A stretch of 64,000 bases of DNA from Cesiribacter sp. SM1 (GCF_020178975.1 NZ_JAHXBU010000094.1:62001-126000), one strand, 5' to 3'; positions 45,646 through 55,670 are shown, counted from the stretch's first letter. The notes: generated from the letters alone by a model not told the origin. Numbers and translations are program-made.

Positions 45646-46055
45646 AAAAATCCTGTTTCTTAAGATGTGCTTTTAGCTTATGTAAAGGGCTGTATTTACT
45701 AGGCTGACCATAATAGATTCTAAAAAAAAGAATGCCCACAAAAAACTACCTGTTTAAGGACTAATTGTTTAGAATAATTAAATAAAATTTCACATTAAAG
45801 CTTTGGTGTACAGCCTGCTTTTCTTATAACTAAAGCCAGACCCTGCGCTGCACTACCGCTTTTAACTCCTGAAAGATGCTGTATTTTTTACAGCTTAAAG
45901 GAAAGCTGCTCTTACCAAAAAATAAGACATACTACTGTTTTGTGCCAGCAGTTACCCGCTACAGCAAAGGCCTTTAAAAAGCAAAACCCCAACCCATAAA
46001 GGGCCGGGGTTTTTATATTTATAAGCTTATTAATTAAGCTTCAGCTTACCTAAGC
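45646..46055. other. non-coding stretch between the metallo-hydrolase and YciF-like genes
   Basis: About 410 bp, AT-rich, with no credible frame. It holds the terminator of the downstream-reading YciF-like gene at 45983-46014 and a small hairpin GCTGTA/TACAGC near 45878. No clear promoter box for the metallo-hydrolase gene was found. Confidence 0.55.
45983..46014 (-). terminator. intrinsic terminator after the YciF-like gene
   Basis: Stem of AACCCC-x-ACCC type with its partner GGG-xx-GGGGTT around ATAAA. On the minus strand it is followed by a T-rich GGGGTTTTGC, and on the plus strand by TTTTT, so it may act both ways. Confidence 0.65.
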
Positions 46056-46556
46056 TTACTGCTGTGCTTTCTGATTGATGTTGCCTACTGCAATATCGTT
46101 CAGCTTCTGGTCAGTTCTTTTCTCCTCATTGAGGGTTTGCTCCAGAAGATCAGCTACATCATTGAGGCCAAGCTGCTGTGCATAGGTGCGGGCTGTACCA
46201 TAACCGGCCATTTCGTAGTGCTCTACACGCTGTGCAGAAGCAATAAGTCCGGCATCACGCACTTTATCATCGCCTTTCATTTCCAGCATGTCTTTGCCTT
46301 CTTTGATAAGGCCTTCCATTGCCTGGCACTTTTCGCCTTTTACGCTAAAGCCGCAGATTTCACCAACTTTTTCCAGACGCTCGCGCTGGCGCTTGGTTTC
46401 CTCCAGGTGAGTTTCAAAGGCCTGACGCAGCTGTGGTGAGCTAGCTTTTTCAGCCATTTTTGGTAGTGCATCTGTCAGTTGCGACTCTGCACTGTATAGG
46501 TCTTTAATTTCGTGTTCAAAAAGATCTTTTAATGAATTTAATTTTTCAGTTGCCAT
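46056..46556 (-). CDS. DUF892 ferritin-like protein (YciE/YciF family)
   Basis: A 166-residue four-helix protein. The start SLKDLFEHEIKDLYSAESQL, the conserved EHYEMAGYGTARTYA and the C-terminal LLEQTLNEEKRTDQKLNDIA match DUF892. Carboxylate and His residues in helices 1, 2 and 4 form a ferritin-like di-iron site. YciE/YciF are induced by osmotic and general stress in enterics; a protective role is likely here too. Single gene with its own terminator. A possible box TAAATTTG lies 117 bp upstream of the ATG, farther than usual. Confidence 0.88.
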   Translation of the reverse strand: MATEKLNSLKDLFEHEIKDLYSAESQLTDALPKMAEKASSPQLRQAFETHLEETKRQRERLEKVGEICGFSVKGEKCQAMEGLIKEGKDMLEMKGDDKVRDAGLIASAQRVEHYEMAGYGTARTYAQQLGLNDVADLLEQTLNEEKRTDQKLNDIAVGNINQKAQQ

Positions 46557-46819
46557 AGTTTTAAAAATTTTAGTTCTGTATTTATTTAACTAACAGACTA
46601 ACCCCATAAAAAAGGGTGATGTTTAGCACTATCTATTAATTTTTTGTAACAGATATTCTGCCAGACATAACCCAAATTTATTGGTCAATTCACATCTTAC
46701 GTGAACCGTTAGCCTATTTGATAGATACTCATTTCTTAATGAGCCCTATATAGTATACCTAAATAAAATTTTTATGTTACGTTTTGAGTAGAATACTCCA
46801 GCCTCTACTACTGTATTCA

Positions 46820-49800
46820 CTAAGGATTTGTGATTTCTATAAAATCTCCACTATTGCTGGTATACCCGTTTCCATCTGGCTTGCCATCTGCATGAGGAGT
46901 GGGTAACCCTGTCTGCGGACGAGGCAGGCCTGCCAGGGCAGCCCTTATGCCATAAAGAGCGTGGCTTACATTTTCGATCTGCAGGAGCACCTGCGCCATA
47001 TGGTCGCCACCCATGCCTTTGATTTTGTTGTTCTGGCGGAAGGTAGCCTTAATCTCTTCCCAACGCTTAGCTTCTTCCGGCTTCAGCCAGCCGTTCAGCT
47101 CTTTTAGCTTCAGCACATTGGCTTCGGCACCGGTGGTAAGGGTTTGCGACTCGCCCTCGTAATGGCTCTGCAGCAGGGTGAGCAGCTCGGCATTATTCAT
47201 TACCGGCACTACCTTTTCTGCCAGCTTGTTCATATTGCGGTACGAGCCCTGCAGCTTAAAGGGTGGCTCAGTACGGTATTCATCGGCCTGTGCAGCAGAC
47301 TCTATATAAGCCAGGTTTACCTTCAGGATCACATCGCGTACCTTCAGCAGTTTCTTCAGTATTTCCACAGCCTCACTGATCTCGCCCGGCGAATGGTTTG
47401 CTTCAAAAGTGAGGCCTTCCTGCTGCCCAGTTTCGGCTACCTTTATAAGCGTAAGTACATCCTTATGACTTTTAGCCGCAACCTTAGCCAGTATGGCATT
47501 GGAGGTAAGACAGTTCTCGAGGTAGCTTAACTTAAAGGCATCGGCGGTATCGCCAATAATATCACCCAGGTTGTAAATATCGGAGCGGTTGGCCAGCATA
47601 TCAGGGATCTGGAACTTCTCGCCGGTTTCGGTATAGGGGTTACCTGCCATGACCACGGCCACTTTTCTGCCCCTGAAATCGTAGGTTTTCGGGCGACCCT
47701 TCCAGATGCCTTCTATCTTACGCTGGGCATCGCAAAGCGAGATAAACTTCTGCAGAAACTCCGGGTTACAGTGCTGAATATCGTCGATGTAAATCATTAC
47801 GTTATCGCCCATTTCAAAGGCCAGGTTAAGCTTTTGCAGCTCCTGCCGCGCAGCAGAGTTGCGGGCGTCAGCCGGGTCTACAGAGGTAATGTCGTGCCCC
47901 AGCGCCGGTCCGTTGATCTTCATGAAGATAAGCCCCAGGCGGTTGGCAATGTACTCCATGATGGTGGTTTTGCCATAGCCCGGAGGGGAGATCAGCAACA
48001 GCATGCCCATGAGGTCGGTGCGCTTGTTTTCGCCAGCCGTGCCTATTTGCTTGGCCAGGTTGGCACCAATCAGGGGCAGGTACACCTCATCAATCAGCTT
48101 GTTGCGTACAAACGAGCTCATCACTCGGGGCTTAAACTCCTCCAGCCGCAGTTCTTCGCTAAAGCTGTGCACCAGCTCTTTTTTCAGGCGCTGCAGCTCT
48201 TCGAAAGCCGGGGCAGTTTTCTGCTGATAGCTTTGCAGGCGCTGCAAAAATGCACCGTAGCTAAGCTGGTAGTTCCGGTCTTCCAGCAGCCCATGTGTGC
48301 CCTGCAAACCAGTTAAGGTTTCGCTTAGCTGCGCCTCAACAATTCTTTCGGGCCTTTTGCCCCCATGCAGCAATACGGCAGCCTCTGGCAGGTAGTCTGA
48401 TGTGGTGCCTATAGATTTCAGGTAGGCACTTAGCCAGTGGTAGAGCTGACGATAGTGCGGGGCAGGTTTATTGTTCAAGGCTTTTACCGAGGCCTCCAGC
48501 TGCCCTTCGGCCTTTTGCTTTTTCAGAAAAGCCTTAAACGCTTCCAGCAGCTTAACTGCCTCACCATCAACAACAAAATTACTGTTCCGGCTAAGCTCTT
48601 CGAAAAGGTATTGTGCAGCTTCCGGCACTACTGCAGCAGTAAACAAGCCGTAGGCACTGATAAACTCCTCCAGTTGTTTCGCCAGGGCACTGATCAGCTC
48701 TTCAATAGCACCTGCCTCGGGGAACACCTGCTGAATGTAGCCGGCACCTTTCAGCTGGTGCTCCAGCTCTTCCTTCACTTCAGGTGCCGCAAAGGCCTGC
48801 CACCAGAGGGCGGCACAGGCACGGGCAGGGCTGCTAAAGCGCAGCAGACCCGCCTGCTGGTACATGCGCAGCAGGGAACCTAAGATAAGGGCAGCATCAT
48901 GGTCGTGCACTCCTTTAACATAGCCCTCGTTAAACCGGCCGGCCATAAAACTTTGCACTTCAGCTTTAAGCGCTTCAGGCGCCAGCGCATGGAGCTCCTC
49001 CACACTTTTATCAGCGCCACTGCGTGCGCCACTCACTCCTGCTTTTTCTGCTGCCTGCAGCATCTGGTAGGCCAGGTACTCGGCCCGGTACACCTGGCGG
49101 TTTTCGCTCACCAGGCTTTGCTCCCACAGCTCTGCATTATCTTTAAAAGCCTCGTGCGCCACAGGTTCAAAAAAGCTGGTACCGGAGAGGTGAAAATACA
49201 TCTGCCCTTCTTTGGGCACCATGCTTAGCTCCAGCGGCTGTGTGTTTACACTAAAGGAAAAGGTGCCGAAGCGAATTACATTTTTGCCATCGGCATAAAG
49301 CTCGTTTTTATCTTTAAGCTGACGAATGGCTTCTTCCCTGATACTCTTCATCCGGCTGCGGATGTCGTCGGCCTTCACGGTATCGCCCAGCTCCAGCAGC
49401 TCGTTTACCATGCTGCGCAGCTTCTCCAGCATCAGGTCGGAAGCATAGTAGCCATTGATCTCCTGCACCGTTTCCATGCGGGAGAGGCGGTTCTGTACCG
49501 CCTTCAGGATACGGTCTGCCGCCTGCAGCAGGTTGGAAGCCCTGCGGTTGCGGGTTTCGGTAAGCTGCAGCTTACGACTCTCAAAGGCATTGTAGGCTTC
49601 TTCGCGCTTGGTGGTTAAGAGATCTACAAACTCCTCAAACTCGCTGAAACGGCCCTCCAGCTCCTCCAGCTGCACCATTACGCGCGTGAGGTACTCATCG
49701 CATTTGGCAGGCACATCGCATACATCCAGGTAATTGATAATGGCCTGGTCTATAAGCTTCATCTGGGCTGCAAACTCTGCCTTGCCCTCCTGCCCCATCA

Positions 49801-51859
49801 GCTCCTTGCGGCGTCGCTTCAGGCCAGCCTTTACGGTATTGAACTGGGCATAAATGGCGCTGATGTTATCGATGATCTGGGTGGTTTGGGTAGCATCCTC
49901 GATCTTCAGGTTGCTTACCACCTCTATGAGCATTTCCAGCTCGGCCGCGGCTTTGTTCAGCTGCTCCTCCAGCTCATTGGCTTTCACTACCTTTTCGGCA
50001 GCAGCTACCTGCCCTTCCAGCTCCTTTACGCGCTGCTCGTAGGGCTTAAGCGCCTCGGGACCTAAAAGGAAGCCTACGGTTTTCTGGCTTACCTTATCCT
50101 GGGCCCCGGCCAGGGCTTTCTCGGTTTTTTCCACCGGGGCCACTTCTACATAGCGCAACTCCTTTAGGGAAATCACCTCGCCACGCATGCCGCGCAGGCT
50201 GGTCAGAAAATCAACAAAATCCTGGATGCGGCTGGCCCGCTCACGGTTAATCTTTTTCAGCAGCTCTTCAGCACTGCCCAGCACGGTACTTACCCGCTCA
50301 TTGGTATTCTGGCGTATGCGGGTAACTTTTTCAAACTCGTCGATGGCGGCCGTTGCAGCATTGCGGATCTCCTGCAGGGGCTCGGCCAGCTTCTGGGCCT
50401 CCTCATGCTGCAGCCAGTGATAGCTATCGAGGATGGCGGTGGTGTGCTGGGCCAGGTCCAGGTAGAGGTCGTTGTACTGCTCGTCCTTGTTCAGGAGCAC
50501 CAGCAGCTCATTGGCCTCGGCCATGGCCCTTACTATATCTTTATTCCCTATTTTAAACAGGTAGGAGTTCTGGTTGCCCTGCAGCGGGTGGTTTGGACCA
50601 ACATAGGGCGTTTGCCAGATCTGCACCACATGGTGCTTTTTGGGCTCTTCATCGCCGCGGAAGTAGCACATCTGGCCATCTTCAAAAATGCTGTAGCCAT
50701 GGCAGGTAATGGGGGTACCCACCTTTTGCAGAATAAGGTTGTACTGCAGCAGGAGGTAGAGCCCGTGCTGGCGGTTATAGAACACATAGAGGTAATCTTC
50801 GCCATTTGGGCTGCTGATCCTTTTTTCAAACAGCATGCCCTCCAGCACCATATCGAAAAGCTTGTACTCGCCCGTTTGCAGGTAATAGCCATTGGGGAAA
50901 ATCAGGCCGTGGTCGTCGGGCAACAGCAGGCAGCTTTCGGAAATGCCATCTACGCGGCGGGCCTCCTGCAATTTGCTGTTGTATATAATGTAGCGATAGG
51001 CCTTCTCCTGGTAGGGCTTTATTTTAAGGGCCACCAGGTTGCCGATTACCGCATAAGAGATATCGGCATCGTCCAGGGTCTGGTCGGTATTGTCTACCGG
51101 CTCTATATAAATGCCTTTGCCGGCATCGGTATTGTCTTCTACTTTTATGGTAAGGTCGCCGCCAATCGTTTCTACAAACACCTTGTCTTCTATGCTGATG
51201 TGCGGGTGCTTGCCCTGCCGGTGCATATCGCGGGTAGCCCGTTTCCAGCGAAACTCGTGCTGGGCCGGAAATATAAACTCATGGTCGCTGCGGTTATCAA
51301 TGTAGGTGAGTTTGCCTCCCTGCAGCAGCCACTTAAATGTTTTGATATCGGTAGCATTTTTGCCTACCCTGAACACCATAAAAAGGTGCGGCCCCAGCTG
51401 TGCGAATTTTACAAAGCGGGTGTCTTTATAATATTTATAGAGAGCTATAAAATCGGTGAGGAAAGCCTCCTGCTGCAGCATCTCCAGCCCTTCTTCGTGG
51501 AAGGAATGGTCTTCTGCGCGGTAGTGGTAAATGCTGAACACATCTCCAAGCTCCATTTGCACCTTAAGGCCCAGGTGCACATTATAGCCAAAGATAAAGC
51601 GGCCGCCAATGGGCACCATATCCTGCGGAATGCAGTTGTTTGCCGTGGTAACCCGCTCGGTAGCCACCAGCCTGGTTTCTATGGCCCCGAAAACATCTTT
51701 CCGGCTGTTGTTAAGCAGCTGTAAGCGCAGCCTTAGGTTTTCCTCGCCCTTGCGAAGGCGGTTACGCAGTACTTCGTAGGTACCGCCTTCTAATGTAGGA
51801 GCACCTGCTTTAGAAGATGTGCCCTCTAAGGCTTGGGCTTGTGGTGTATTTTCAGACAT
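46820..51859 (-). CDS. DUF3686-type AAA ATPase (annotated elsewhere as DNA repair ATPase)
   Basis: A 1679-residue protein. The first 450 or so residues are beta-rich and match DUF3686 (EVLRNRLRKGEENLRLRLQLLN; GYNVHLGLKVQ); then comes a long coiled coil (about 480-870) and a helical middle part. A C-terminal AAA domain follows: Walker A SPPGYGKTTIMEYIANRLG near residue 1290, Walker B MIYIDDIQHCNPE near 1355, and AGNPYTETGEKFQIPDMLANR as sensor/arginine region. The common label DNA repair ATPase has little support. The gene ends a seven-gene minus-strand set with flotillin and PspA, 1 bp after the previous stop, so a membrane-stress role is more likely. Confidence 0.88.
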   Translation of the reverse strand: MSENTPQAQALEGTSSKAGAPTLEGGTYEVLRNRLRKGEENLRLRLQLLNNSRKDVFGAIETRLVATERVTTANNCIPQDMVPIGGRFIFGYNVHLGLKVQMELGDVFSIYHYRAEDHSFHEEGLEMLQQEAFLTDFIALYKYYKDTRFVKFAQLGPHLFMVFRVGKNATDIKTFKWLLQGGKLTYIDNRSDHEFIFPAQHEFRWKRATRDMHRQGKHPHISIEDKVFVETIGGDLTIKVEDNTDAGKGIYIEPVDNTDQTLDDADISYAVIGNLVALKIKPYQEKAYRYIIYNSKLQEARRVDGISESCLLLPDDHGLIFPNGYYLQTGEYKLFDMVLEGMLFEKRISSPNGEDYLYVFYNRQHGLYLLLQYNLILQKVGTPITCHGYSIFEDGQMCYFRGDEEPKKHHVVQIWQTPYVGPNHPLQGNQNSYLFKIGNKDIVRAMAEANELLVLLNKDEQYNDLYLDLAQHTTAILDSYHWLQHEEAQKLAEPLQEIRNAATAAIDEFEKVTRIRQNTNERVSTVLGSAEELLKKINRERASRIQDFVDFLTSLRGMRGEVISLKELRYVEVAPVEKTEKALAGAQDKVSQKTVGFLLGPEALKPYEQRVKELEGQVAAAEKVVKANELEEQLNKAAAELEMLIEVVSNLKIEDATQTTQIIDNISAIYAQFNTVKAGLKRRRKELMGQEGKAEFAAQMKLIDQAIINYLDVCDVPAKCDEYLTRVMVQLEELEGRFSEFEEFVDLLTTKREEAYNAFESRKLQLTETRNRRASNLLQAADRILKAVQNRLSRMETVQEINGYYASDLMLEKLRSMVNELLELGDTVKADDIRSRMKSIREEAIRQLKDKNELYADGKNVIRFGTFSFSVNTQPLELSMVPKEGQMYFHLSGTSFFEPVAHEAFKDNAELWEQSLVSENRQVYRAEYLAYQMLQAAEKAGVSGARSGADKSVEELHALAPEALKAEVQSFMAGRFNEGYVKGVHDHDAALILGSLLRMYQQAGLLRFSSPARACAALWWQAFAAPEVKEELEHQLKGAGYIQQVFPEAGAIEELISALAKQLEEFISAYGLFTAAVVPEAAQYLFEELSRNSNFVVDGEAVKLLEAFKAFLKKQKAEGQLEASVKALNNKPAPHYRQLYHWLSAYLKSIGTTSDYLPEAAVLLHGGKRPERIVEAQLSETLTGLQGTHGLLEDRNYQLSYGAFLQRLQSYQQKTAPAFEELQRLKKELVHSFSEELRLEEFKPRVMSSFVRNKLIDEVYLPLIGANLAKQIGTAGENKRTDLMGMLLLISPPGYGKTTIMEYIANRLGLIFMKINGPALGHDITSVDPADARNSAARQELQKLNLAFEMGDNVMIYIDDIQHCNPEFLQKFISLCDAQRKIEGIWKGRPKTYDFRGRKVAVVMAGNPYTETGEKFQIPDMLANRSDIYNLGDIIGDTADAFKLSYLENCLTSNAILAKVAAKSHKDVLTLIKVAETGQQEGLTFEANHSPGEISEAVEILKKLLKVRDVILKVNLAYIESAAQADEYRTEPPFKLQGSYRNMNKLAEKVVPVMNNAELLTLLQSHYEGESQTLTTGAEANVLKLKELNGWLKPEEAKRWEEIKATFRQNNKIKGMGGDHMAQVLLQIENVSHALYGIRAALAGLPRPQTGLPTPHADGKPDGNGYTSNSGDFIEITNP

Positions 51860-51860
51860 A

Positions 51861-52172
51861 TTAGTTCAGGTTTGAGTATTGGGTGGCGCCCAGCGCCAGC
51901 ACAATCATGCCAATGCAGCTTACTGCAATGTAGGCCAGACAGCCCACCAGCACCAAGCCGGTTTTTAGGGCCAGCAGCACGCAGATTCCCTGCAGTGGCG
52001 CCATGCCCATAAAGGTATTGCCTGCCCAGTGGGCCAGCCCCTTTTTGTTGTGCGTTACCTTAGGGTTGTAGCCCGCCAGCAACTCCAGCCTTTGCCGGTA
52101 GCGTAGCAGCCAGCCTATCACCAGGATAGCACAGGCAGCGCAAGCCAGCAGTATAAGTAAAAAGATGCTCAT
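51861..52172 (-). CDS. small DUF3784-like membrane protein
   Basis: A 103-residue protein with three hydrophobic segments (about 4-24, 55-75 and 77-97). After the first helix, RYRQRLELLAGYNPKVTHNK resembles the DUF3784 pattern LIAGYN-x-x-x-x. Function unknown. It is immediately upstream of the AAA ATPase gene with 1 bp between stop and start, so translational coupling and a shared complex are plausible. An 86 bp gap separates it from the PH-like gene. Confidence 0.65.
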   Translation of the reverse strand: MSIFLLILLACAACAILVIGWLLRYRQRLELLAGYNPKVTHNKKGLAHWAGNTFMGMAPLQGICVLLALKTGLVLVGCLAYIAVSCIGMIVLALGATQYSNLN

Positions 52173-52258
52173 CGCTAAAGGGAAAAAATCACCAGAAAAT
52201 CAAAAGGTGCCTAAGTACATAGGCCAGCTGCTTTCATCTGTAAGCCAGTTGCCTGGAT

Positions 52259-52783
52259 TTACCGGCTTTCGGCGCCGATAATACTGGCAGGTGCATATTG
52301 CTCCAGCCATGTGCGCAATTCGTTGGGGCGCTGGGTGCTGATGAATCGCTTTTTACCACTCTTGTACACCAGCTGAATCCCTATATTACCCGGGGCTACA
52401 TACCCCCAGCCCTTTATTCCCCAGCGCAGGCCCCAGCCTCCATAATCGGCCAAGGCATTATACTCCTGCATATACACTTCTTTCAGCTCTTCCCAGCGGG
52501 CAAAGCGCCTGCGGAACTGTAGGGGATAAAACCAGTAACAGATTCCTTCTGCCGTTATGCGGGTGTGGATACGACTACTCTCCACCACCCACCACACTCC
52601 TCCCAGGATCAACAGCACTGGTAAAGCCGCCAGAAGGTCTTGCTGCGCCCAGCCACTACTGTAAAGTTTCCAGAAAAAAGGAGCCAGTGAAATTACCGTT
52701 GCGAAACCCATGATGAACCTCACCGCCGATATTTTCAGATTTTGTTTTTCTGCATAAACTGGTACTGATGATGGATTCTTCAT
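52259..52783 (-). CDS. two-helix membrane protein with PH-like domain (DUF6141-like)
   Basis: A 174-residue protein from the ATG at 52783 (MKNPSSVPVYAEKQ). The frame is open to 52834, but that extension runs through a 22 bp palindromic repeat, so I left it out. Two hydrophobic helices (about 21-41 and 49-67) are followed by a beta-rich domain with ALADYGGWGLRWGIKGWGYV and GIQLVYKSGKKRFISTQRPN, a pattern seen in bacterial PH-like membrane proteins. Function unknown. It lies between flotillin and the small membrane protein, in the same orientation. Confidence 0.65.
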   Translation of the reverse strand: MKNPSSVPVYAEKQNLKISAVRFIMGFATVISLAPFFWKLYSSGWAQQDLLAALPVLLILGGVWWVVESSRIHTRITAEGICYWFYPLQFRRRFARWEELKEVYMQEYNALADYGGWGLRWGIKGWGYVAPGNIGIQLVYKSGKKRFISTQRPNELRTWLEQYAPASIIGAESR

Positions 52784-52809
52784 GATGCCTGGGCTTTGTA
52801 GGTTATATA

Positions 52810-52831
52810 GCGAGGGAATTAATTCCCTCGC
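52810..52831. repeat. 22 bp perfect palindrome (AATTAATT type)
   Basis: GCGAGGGAATT followed directly by its reverse complement. It lies between the flotillin gene and the PH-like gene. A related shorter copy (GAGGAAATTAATTTCC) is at 55722-55737 in the same cluster. There is no T-run, so it is not a standard terminator. Confidence 0.6.
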
Positions 52832-52846
52832 CATTGATATTACCGC

Positions 52847-54994
52847 TTACAGATTCAGCGTGCTTACCGGCTTTTCGGCAAGCCCTATGCTACCGGCCAG
52901 CTTGTTGAGCTCCTGAAGGGCGGTGCGCTGGCCTTCGTTTTCGGCAGACTGTGTCATTTTTAACAACAGGGCCGAAATGCTTAGGTTACGCACATCATCA
53001 GTGGTCATTCCAAACTTATCCAGGAACTGGCGCAGCTGGCTCTTAAAGTCAACGTTACCATTGCTATCAGGCGCAAAGAAGGTGTTCTTCACATCCTGCA
53101 GGGCTGTGCTCTGGTTAATCATGCCATCGATGGCTTTGCCTTTGGCCATGGATCCAAGAATATTCTGGAAGAACATGCTCTCGCCGCCAATAATATCGAT
53201 GTTGGCTTTCTTGAGGCCTTCGGACAGTACCATGGCCTGTGCTTCGGCCAGCTCTTTCTGCATATCGATACCGGCAAGCTCCACCTGCTTGTCTTTTTCC
53301 AGACGCAGCTTGAACTCCTCGTGCTCCTTGCCCGGACCATCCAGGGCAGACATGGCGCGGGCTTTTTCGGCAATGCCTTTGGCTTCGGCCAGGAATTTCT
53401 GTTCCATGATGCGGGCTTCCATTTCGCCCTGTGTTTCCTGTGCTTCGGCTTTGGCTCGTATTACGGTAGCATCTGCCTGGCCCAGCTTGGTGTTGGCTTC
53501 GGCCTGTGCATCGCCGGTAGCGCGGATGGCTTTGGCTTCAGCATCGGCTTTGTCGGTAATAACGCTGGCTTCGGCTTTGCCCTGCTTGGCAAGGGCCAGT
53601 GCTTTTGCTTCCATTACCTGTGCTTCGCTTAGGCCAAGGGCAGCTGCCTGCCTTGCTTCGGCTTCGGCCATAATCTTGATGCTTTCGGCTCGCAGATCGG
53701 CAGATTTGCGCTCGGCTTCGGCATCGATGATGGCTTTCTGCGCCTCGTGTCCGGCAGCTTCGCGGGCTGCTTCGGCAGCTTTGATCTCTTTCACCAGTTT
53801 CTCCTGGGCTTCTTTCTCGGCATTTACCAGGGCTACATGCTTCTGGCGCTCTGCTTCGGCATGTGCCACGGTATCTTTGATACGCTCCTGCTCTTCTACC
53901 GTGGCTTTTTCTACCACCACACGGTCGCGGATCACCTCCTGAATGTTGCGTTTTTCTACCTCCAGCGCTTTCTCTTTTTCGATCTGCGCCAGGCTTACCA
54001 CACGCTCGCGCTCGTTGGCTTCCAGGTCGCGGGCCTGTACTACGCGCTCCTGCTCAATGGCATCGGTTTTTTCTTTGTTGCGCTGTGCCACTAAGATCTG
54101 GCGCTGCATGTTTTGCTCTGCTATGGCCAGCTGCTCATCGGTTAAGATGCGGGCATTTTCAGACTTCAGGCGTTCTTCGGCTTCAATGCGCTCTGCTTCG
54201 GCACGCTCACGGGCACGTACAGAGGCAATTTCGCGTTTCTGCTTTTCTTCGCTTTCAATCTGCTGGCGCTCCAGCTGAAGCACGGTTTCTTTGGCCTCCA
54301 CATCCTGCTTCTTCAGCGTTTTCTCTTTTTCACGCTCAATAAAGTTGGCCTCCATCTTTTGCTTGGCCGTCAGGTCGATGATCTTCTTGATACCTTCTGA
54401 GTCAAGAATGTTGCTTTCGTTCAGGTACTCGAGTGGTGTTTGCTCCAGGTAATCAATGGCACAGTCGTCGAGGATGTAACCGTTCAGGTCGGTGCCGATG
54501 ATCTGCAGGATCTCGTCTTTAAACTCCCGGCGGTTGGTGTAGAGGTCTACAAAATCGAAGCGTTTACCAACAGCCTTCAGGGCTTCAGAGAATTTTGCAT
54601 CGAACAGCAGTTCCATCTGCTGCGGATCCGAGGCGCGGCTACAGCCCAGGCTCTGGGCCACCGTCATCACATCTTCCTTGGTCTGGCTTACCCGCACAAA
54701 GAAGGTTACTTTTATATCTGCCCGCATGTTATCGCGGCAGATCAGGCCTTCTTTGCCTGTACGGCTGATCATGATGGTTTTAACGGTAATATCCATTACC
54801 TCCAGCCTTTGAATAACCGGCCATACTACCGTACCACTAAACGAAACCTTAGGCCCGCCCATACCGGTTACTACCAGCGCCTGCCCCTGCTCTGCCTTGC
54901 GGTAGAGCCTTGCTATGAGAATGGCAATGGCAAACAGCGCGAAGATGAATATGCCACCATAGAGTAAGAGGGCATTTCCTGCAATACTTTCCAT
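52847..54994 (-). CDS. flotillin family (SPFH/Band 7) membrane scaffold protein
   Basis: A 715-residue membrane-anchored scaffold like YqiK/FloA. An N-terminal membrane helix (about 8-28) is followed by the SPFH domain (RTGKEGLICRDNMRADIKVTF; RFDFVDLYTNRREFKDEI; ELNGYILDDCAIDYLEQTPL-like). A very long Ala/Glu/Lys/Arg-rich coiled coil (about 215-590) with the flotillin EA repeats comes next, and a helical C-terminal part ends it. Flotillins organise membrane domains and fluidity. In this gene set it sits 43 bp downstream of the OB-fold membrane protein, the same order as the YqiJ-YqiK/YuaF-FloT pairs, which supports joint function. Confidence 0.92.
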   Translation of the reverse strand: MESIAGNALLLYGGIFIFALFAIAILIARLYRKAEQGQALVVTGMGGPKVSFSGTVVWPVIQRLEVMDITVKTIMISRTGKEGLICRDNMRADIKVTFFVRVSQTKEDVMTVAQSLGCSRASDPQQMELLFDAKFSEALKAVGKRFDFVDLYTNRREFKDEILQIIGTDLNGYILDDCAIDYLEQTPLEYLNESNILDSEGIKKIIDLTAKQKMEANFIEREKEKTLKKQDVEAKETVLQLERQQIESEEKQKREIASVRARERAEAERIEAEERLKSENARILTDEQLAIAEQNMQRQILVAQRNKEKTDAIEQERVVQARDLEANERERVVSLAQIEKEKALEVEKRNIQEVIRDRVVVEKATVEEQERIKDTVAHAEAERQKHVALVNAEKEAQEKLVKEIKAAEAAREAAGHEAQKAIIDAEAERKSADLRAESIKIMAEAEARQAAALGLSEAQVMEAKALALAKQGKAEASVITDKADAEAKAIRATGDAQAEANTKLGQADATVIRAKAEAQETQGEMEARIMEQKFLAEAKGIAEKARAMSALDGPGKEHEEFKLRLEKDKQVELAGIDMQKELAEAQAMVLSEGLKKANIDIIGGESMFFQNILGSMAKGKAIDGMINQSTALQDVKNTFFAPDSNGNVDFKSQLRQFLDKFGMTTDDVRNLSISALLLKMTQSAENEGQRTALQELNKLAGSIGLAEKPVSTLNL

Positions 54995-55037
54995 AATTAA
55001 GGGTGATGATTAAAGTTGAATAATTTCTTTTGTTATA

Positions 55038-55670
55038 TTATATAGTATAAGGTTCTACTAAGTAGCAGCGCTTTTCTGGCTGGTACTCCAGCACCAGGGC
55101 TGTTTCACCACTGTTTACTGCGGTACCAGGCCTGCTGCAGACCATCAGCACTATAGGAGCCCCGTTTCCGTTTTGCATTACAAGGGCCTGGCCTATTCTC
55201 ACATCGTTAGCAGTACTTTGCAGGGTGCAGATTTTGCCAATGATCGAGGTATTCTTATGCTCTTCGTCGAGCTTATCAAAAAGCTTTACAAAGGGAATGG
55301 TAAGCACCTTTGCCACGAACATGCACAGCCAGAAACCAACACCAAAGGTGAGTAAACCCGGCAGCAGGCTCTGGAAGCCCAGCATATCGTTCACCACAAT
55401 ACAAAAGAGCCAGAGCGGCAGAATCAGGAAGGTGAGAAAGATCATGAGCGGCACCCGACCCAGGTTAAAGAAGCGCAACACATTATTGAGCCACTCCAGG
55501 CTGCCTTCGGGATGTCCGTCCATATCAGTGTCCGTATCCAGATCCAGATCAAACATATCAAGGTCAGCGGCACCAACCACTACGGTACACCAGTACAGAA
55601 TAATGGCAATCAGCAGCAAGGTTGGAATAACGTTGGCTCCGGCTATGGCAAATTTGAGTAGTTCAGTCAT
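55038..55670 (-). CDS. OB-fold NfeD-like membrane protein (YqiJ/YuaF type)
   Basis: A 210-residue membrane protein. It has an N-terminal helix (about 10-35), an acidic loop rich in Asp (DLDMFDLDLDTDTDMDGHPE), two further helices (about 70-92 and 96-125) and a C-terminal beta-barrel with ICTLQSTANDVRIGQALVMQNG. This is the layout of NfeD-like partners of flotillins, in which the OB domain faces the cytosol. It precedes the flotillin gene by 43 bp on the same strand, the usual pairing. The region between it and the PspA gene carries several palindromes. Confidence 0.8.
   Translation of the reverse strand: MTELLKFAIAGANVIPTLLLIAIILYWCTVVVGAADLDMFDLDLDTDTDMDGHPEGSLEWLNNVLRFFNLGRVPLMIFLTFLILPLWLFCIVVNDMLGFQSLLPGLLTFGVGFWLCMFVAKVLTIPFVKLFDKLDEEHKNTSIIGKICTLQSTANDVRIGQALVMQNGNGAPIVLMVCSRPGTAVNSGETALVLEYQPEKRCYLVEPYTI

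Noticed and set aside
46673-46680. TAAATTTG on the minus strand as the promoter of the YciF-like gene
   Set aside because: It fits the -7 consensus but would give a leader of more than 100 nt and has no -33 element. In AT-rich spacers such matches occur by chance.
50405-51724. Long open frame of 439 codons on the plus strand, opposite the giant ATPase gene
   Set aside because: It lies wholly antisense to a strongly supported coding region and its translation lacks any recognisable domain. Long antisense frames are expected in this composition.
52784-52834. Upstream extension of the PH-like protein to an earlier ATG
   Set aside because: The extension is encoded by a palindromic repeat and adds residues before the natural start, so the shorter protein is preferred.
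52923-53942. 339-codon plus-strand frame rich in Ala and Ser opposite the flotillin gene
   Set aside because: It is the mirror of the Ala/Glu-rich coiled coil on the minus strand. No start context and no domain.
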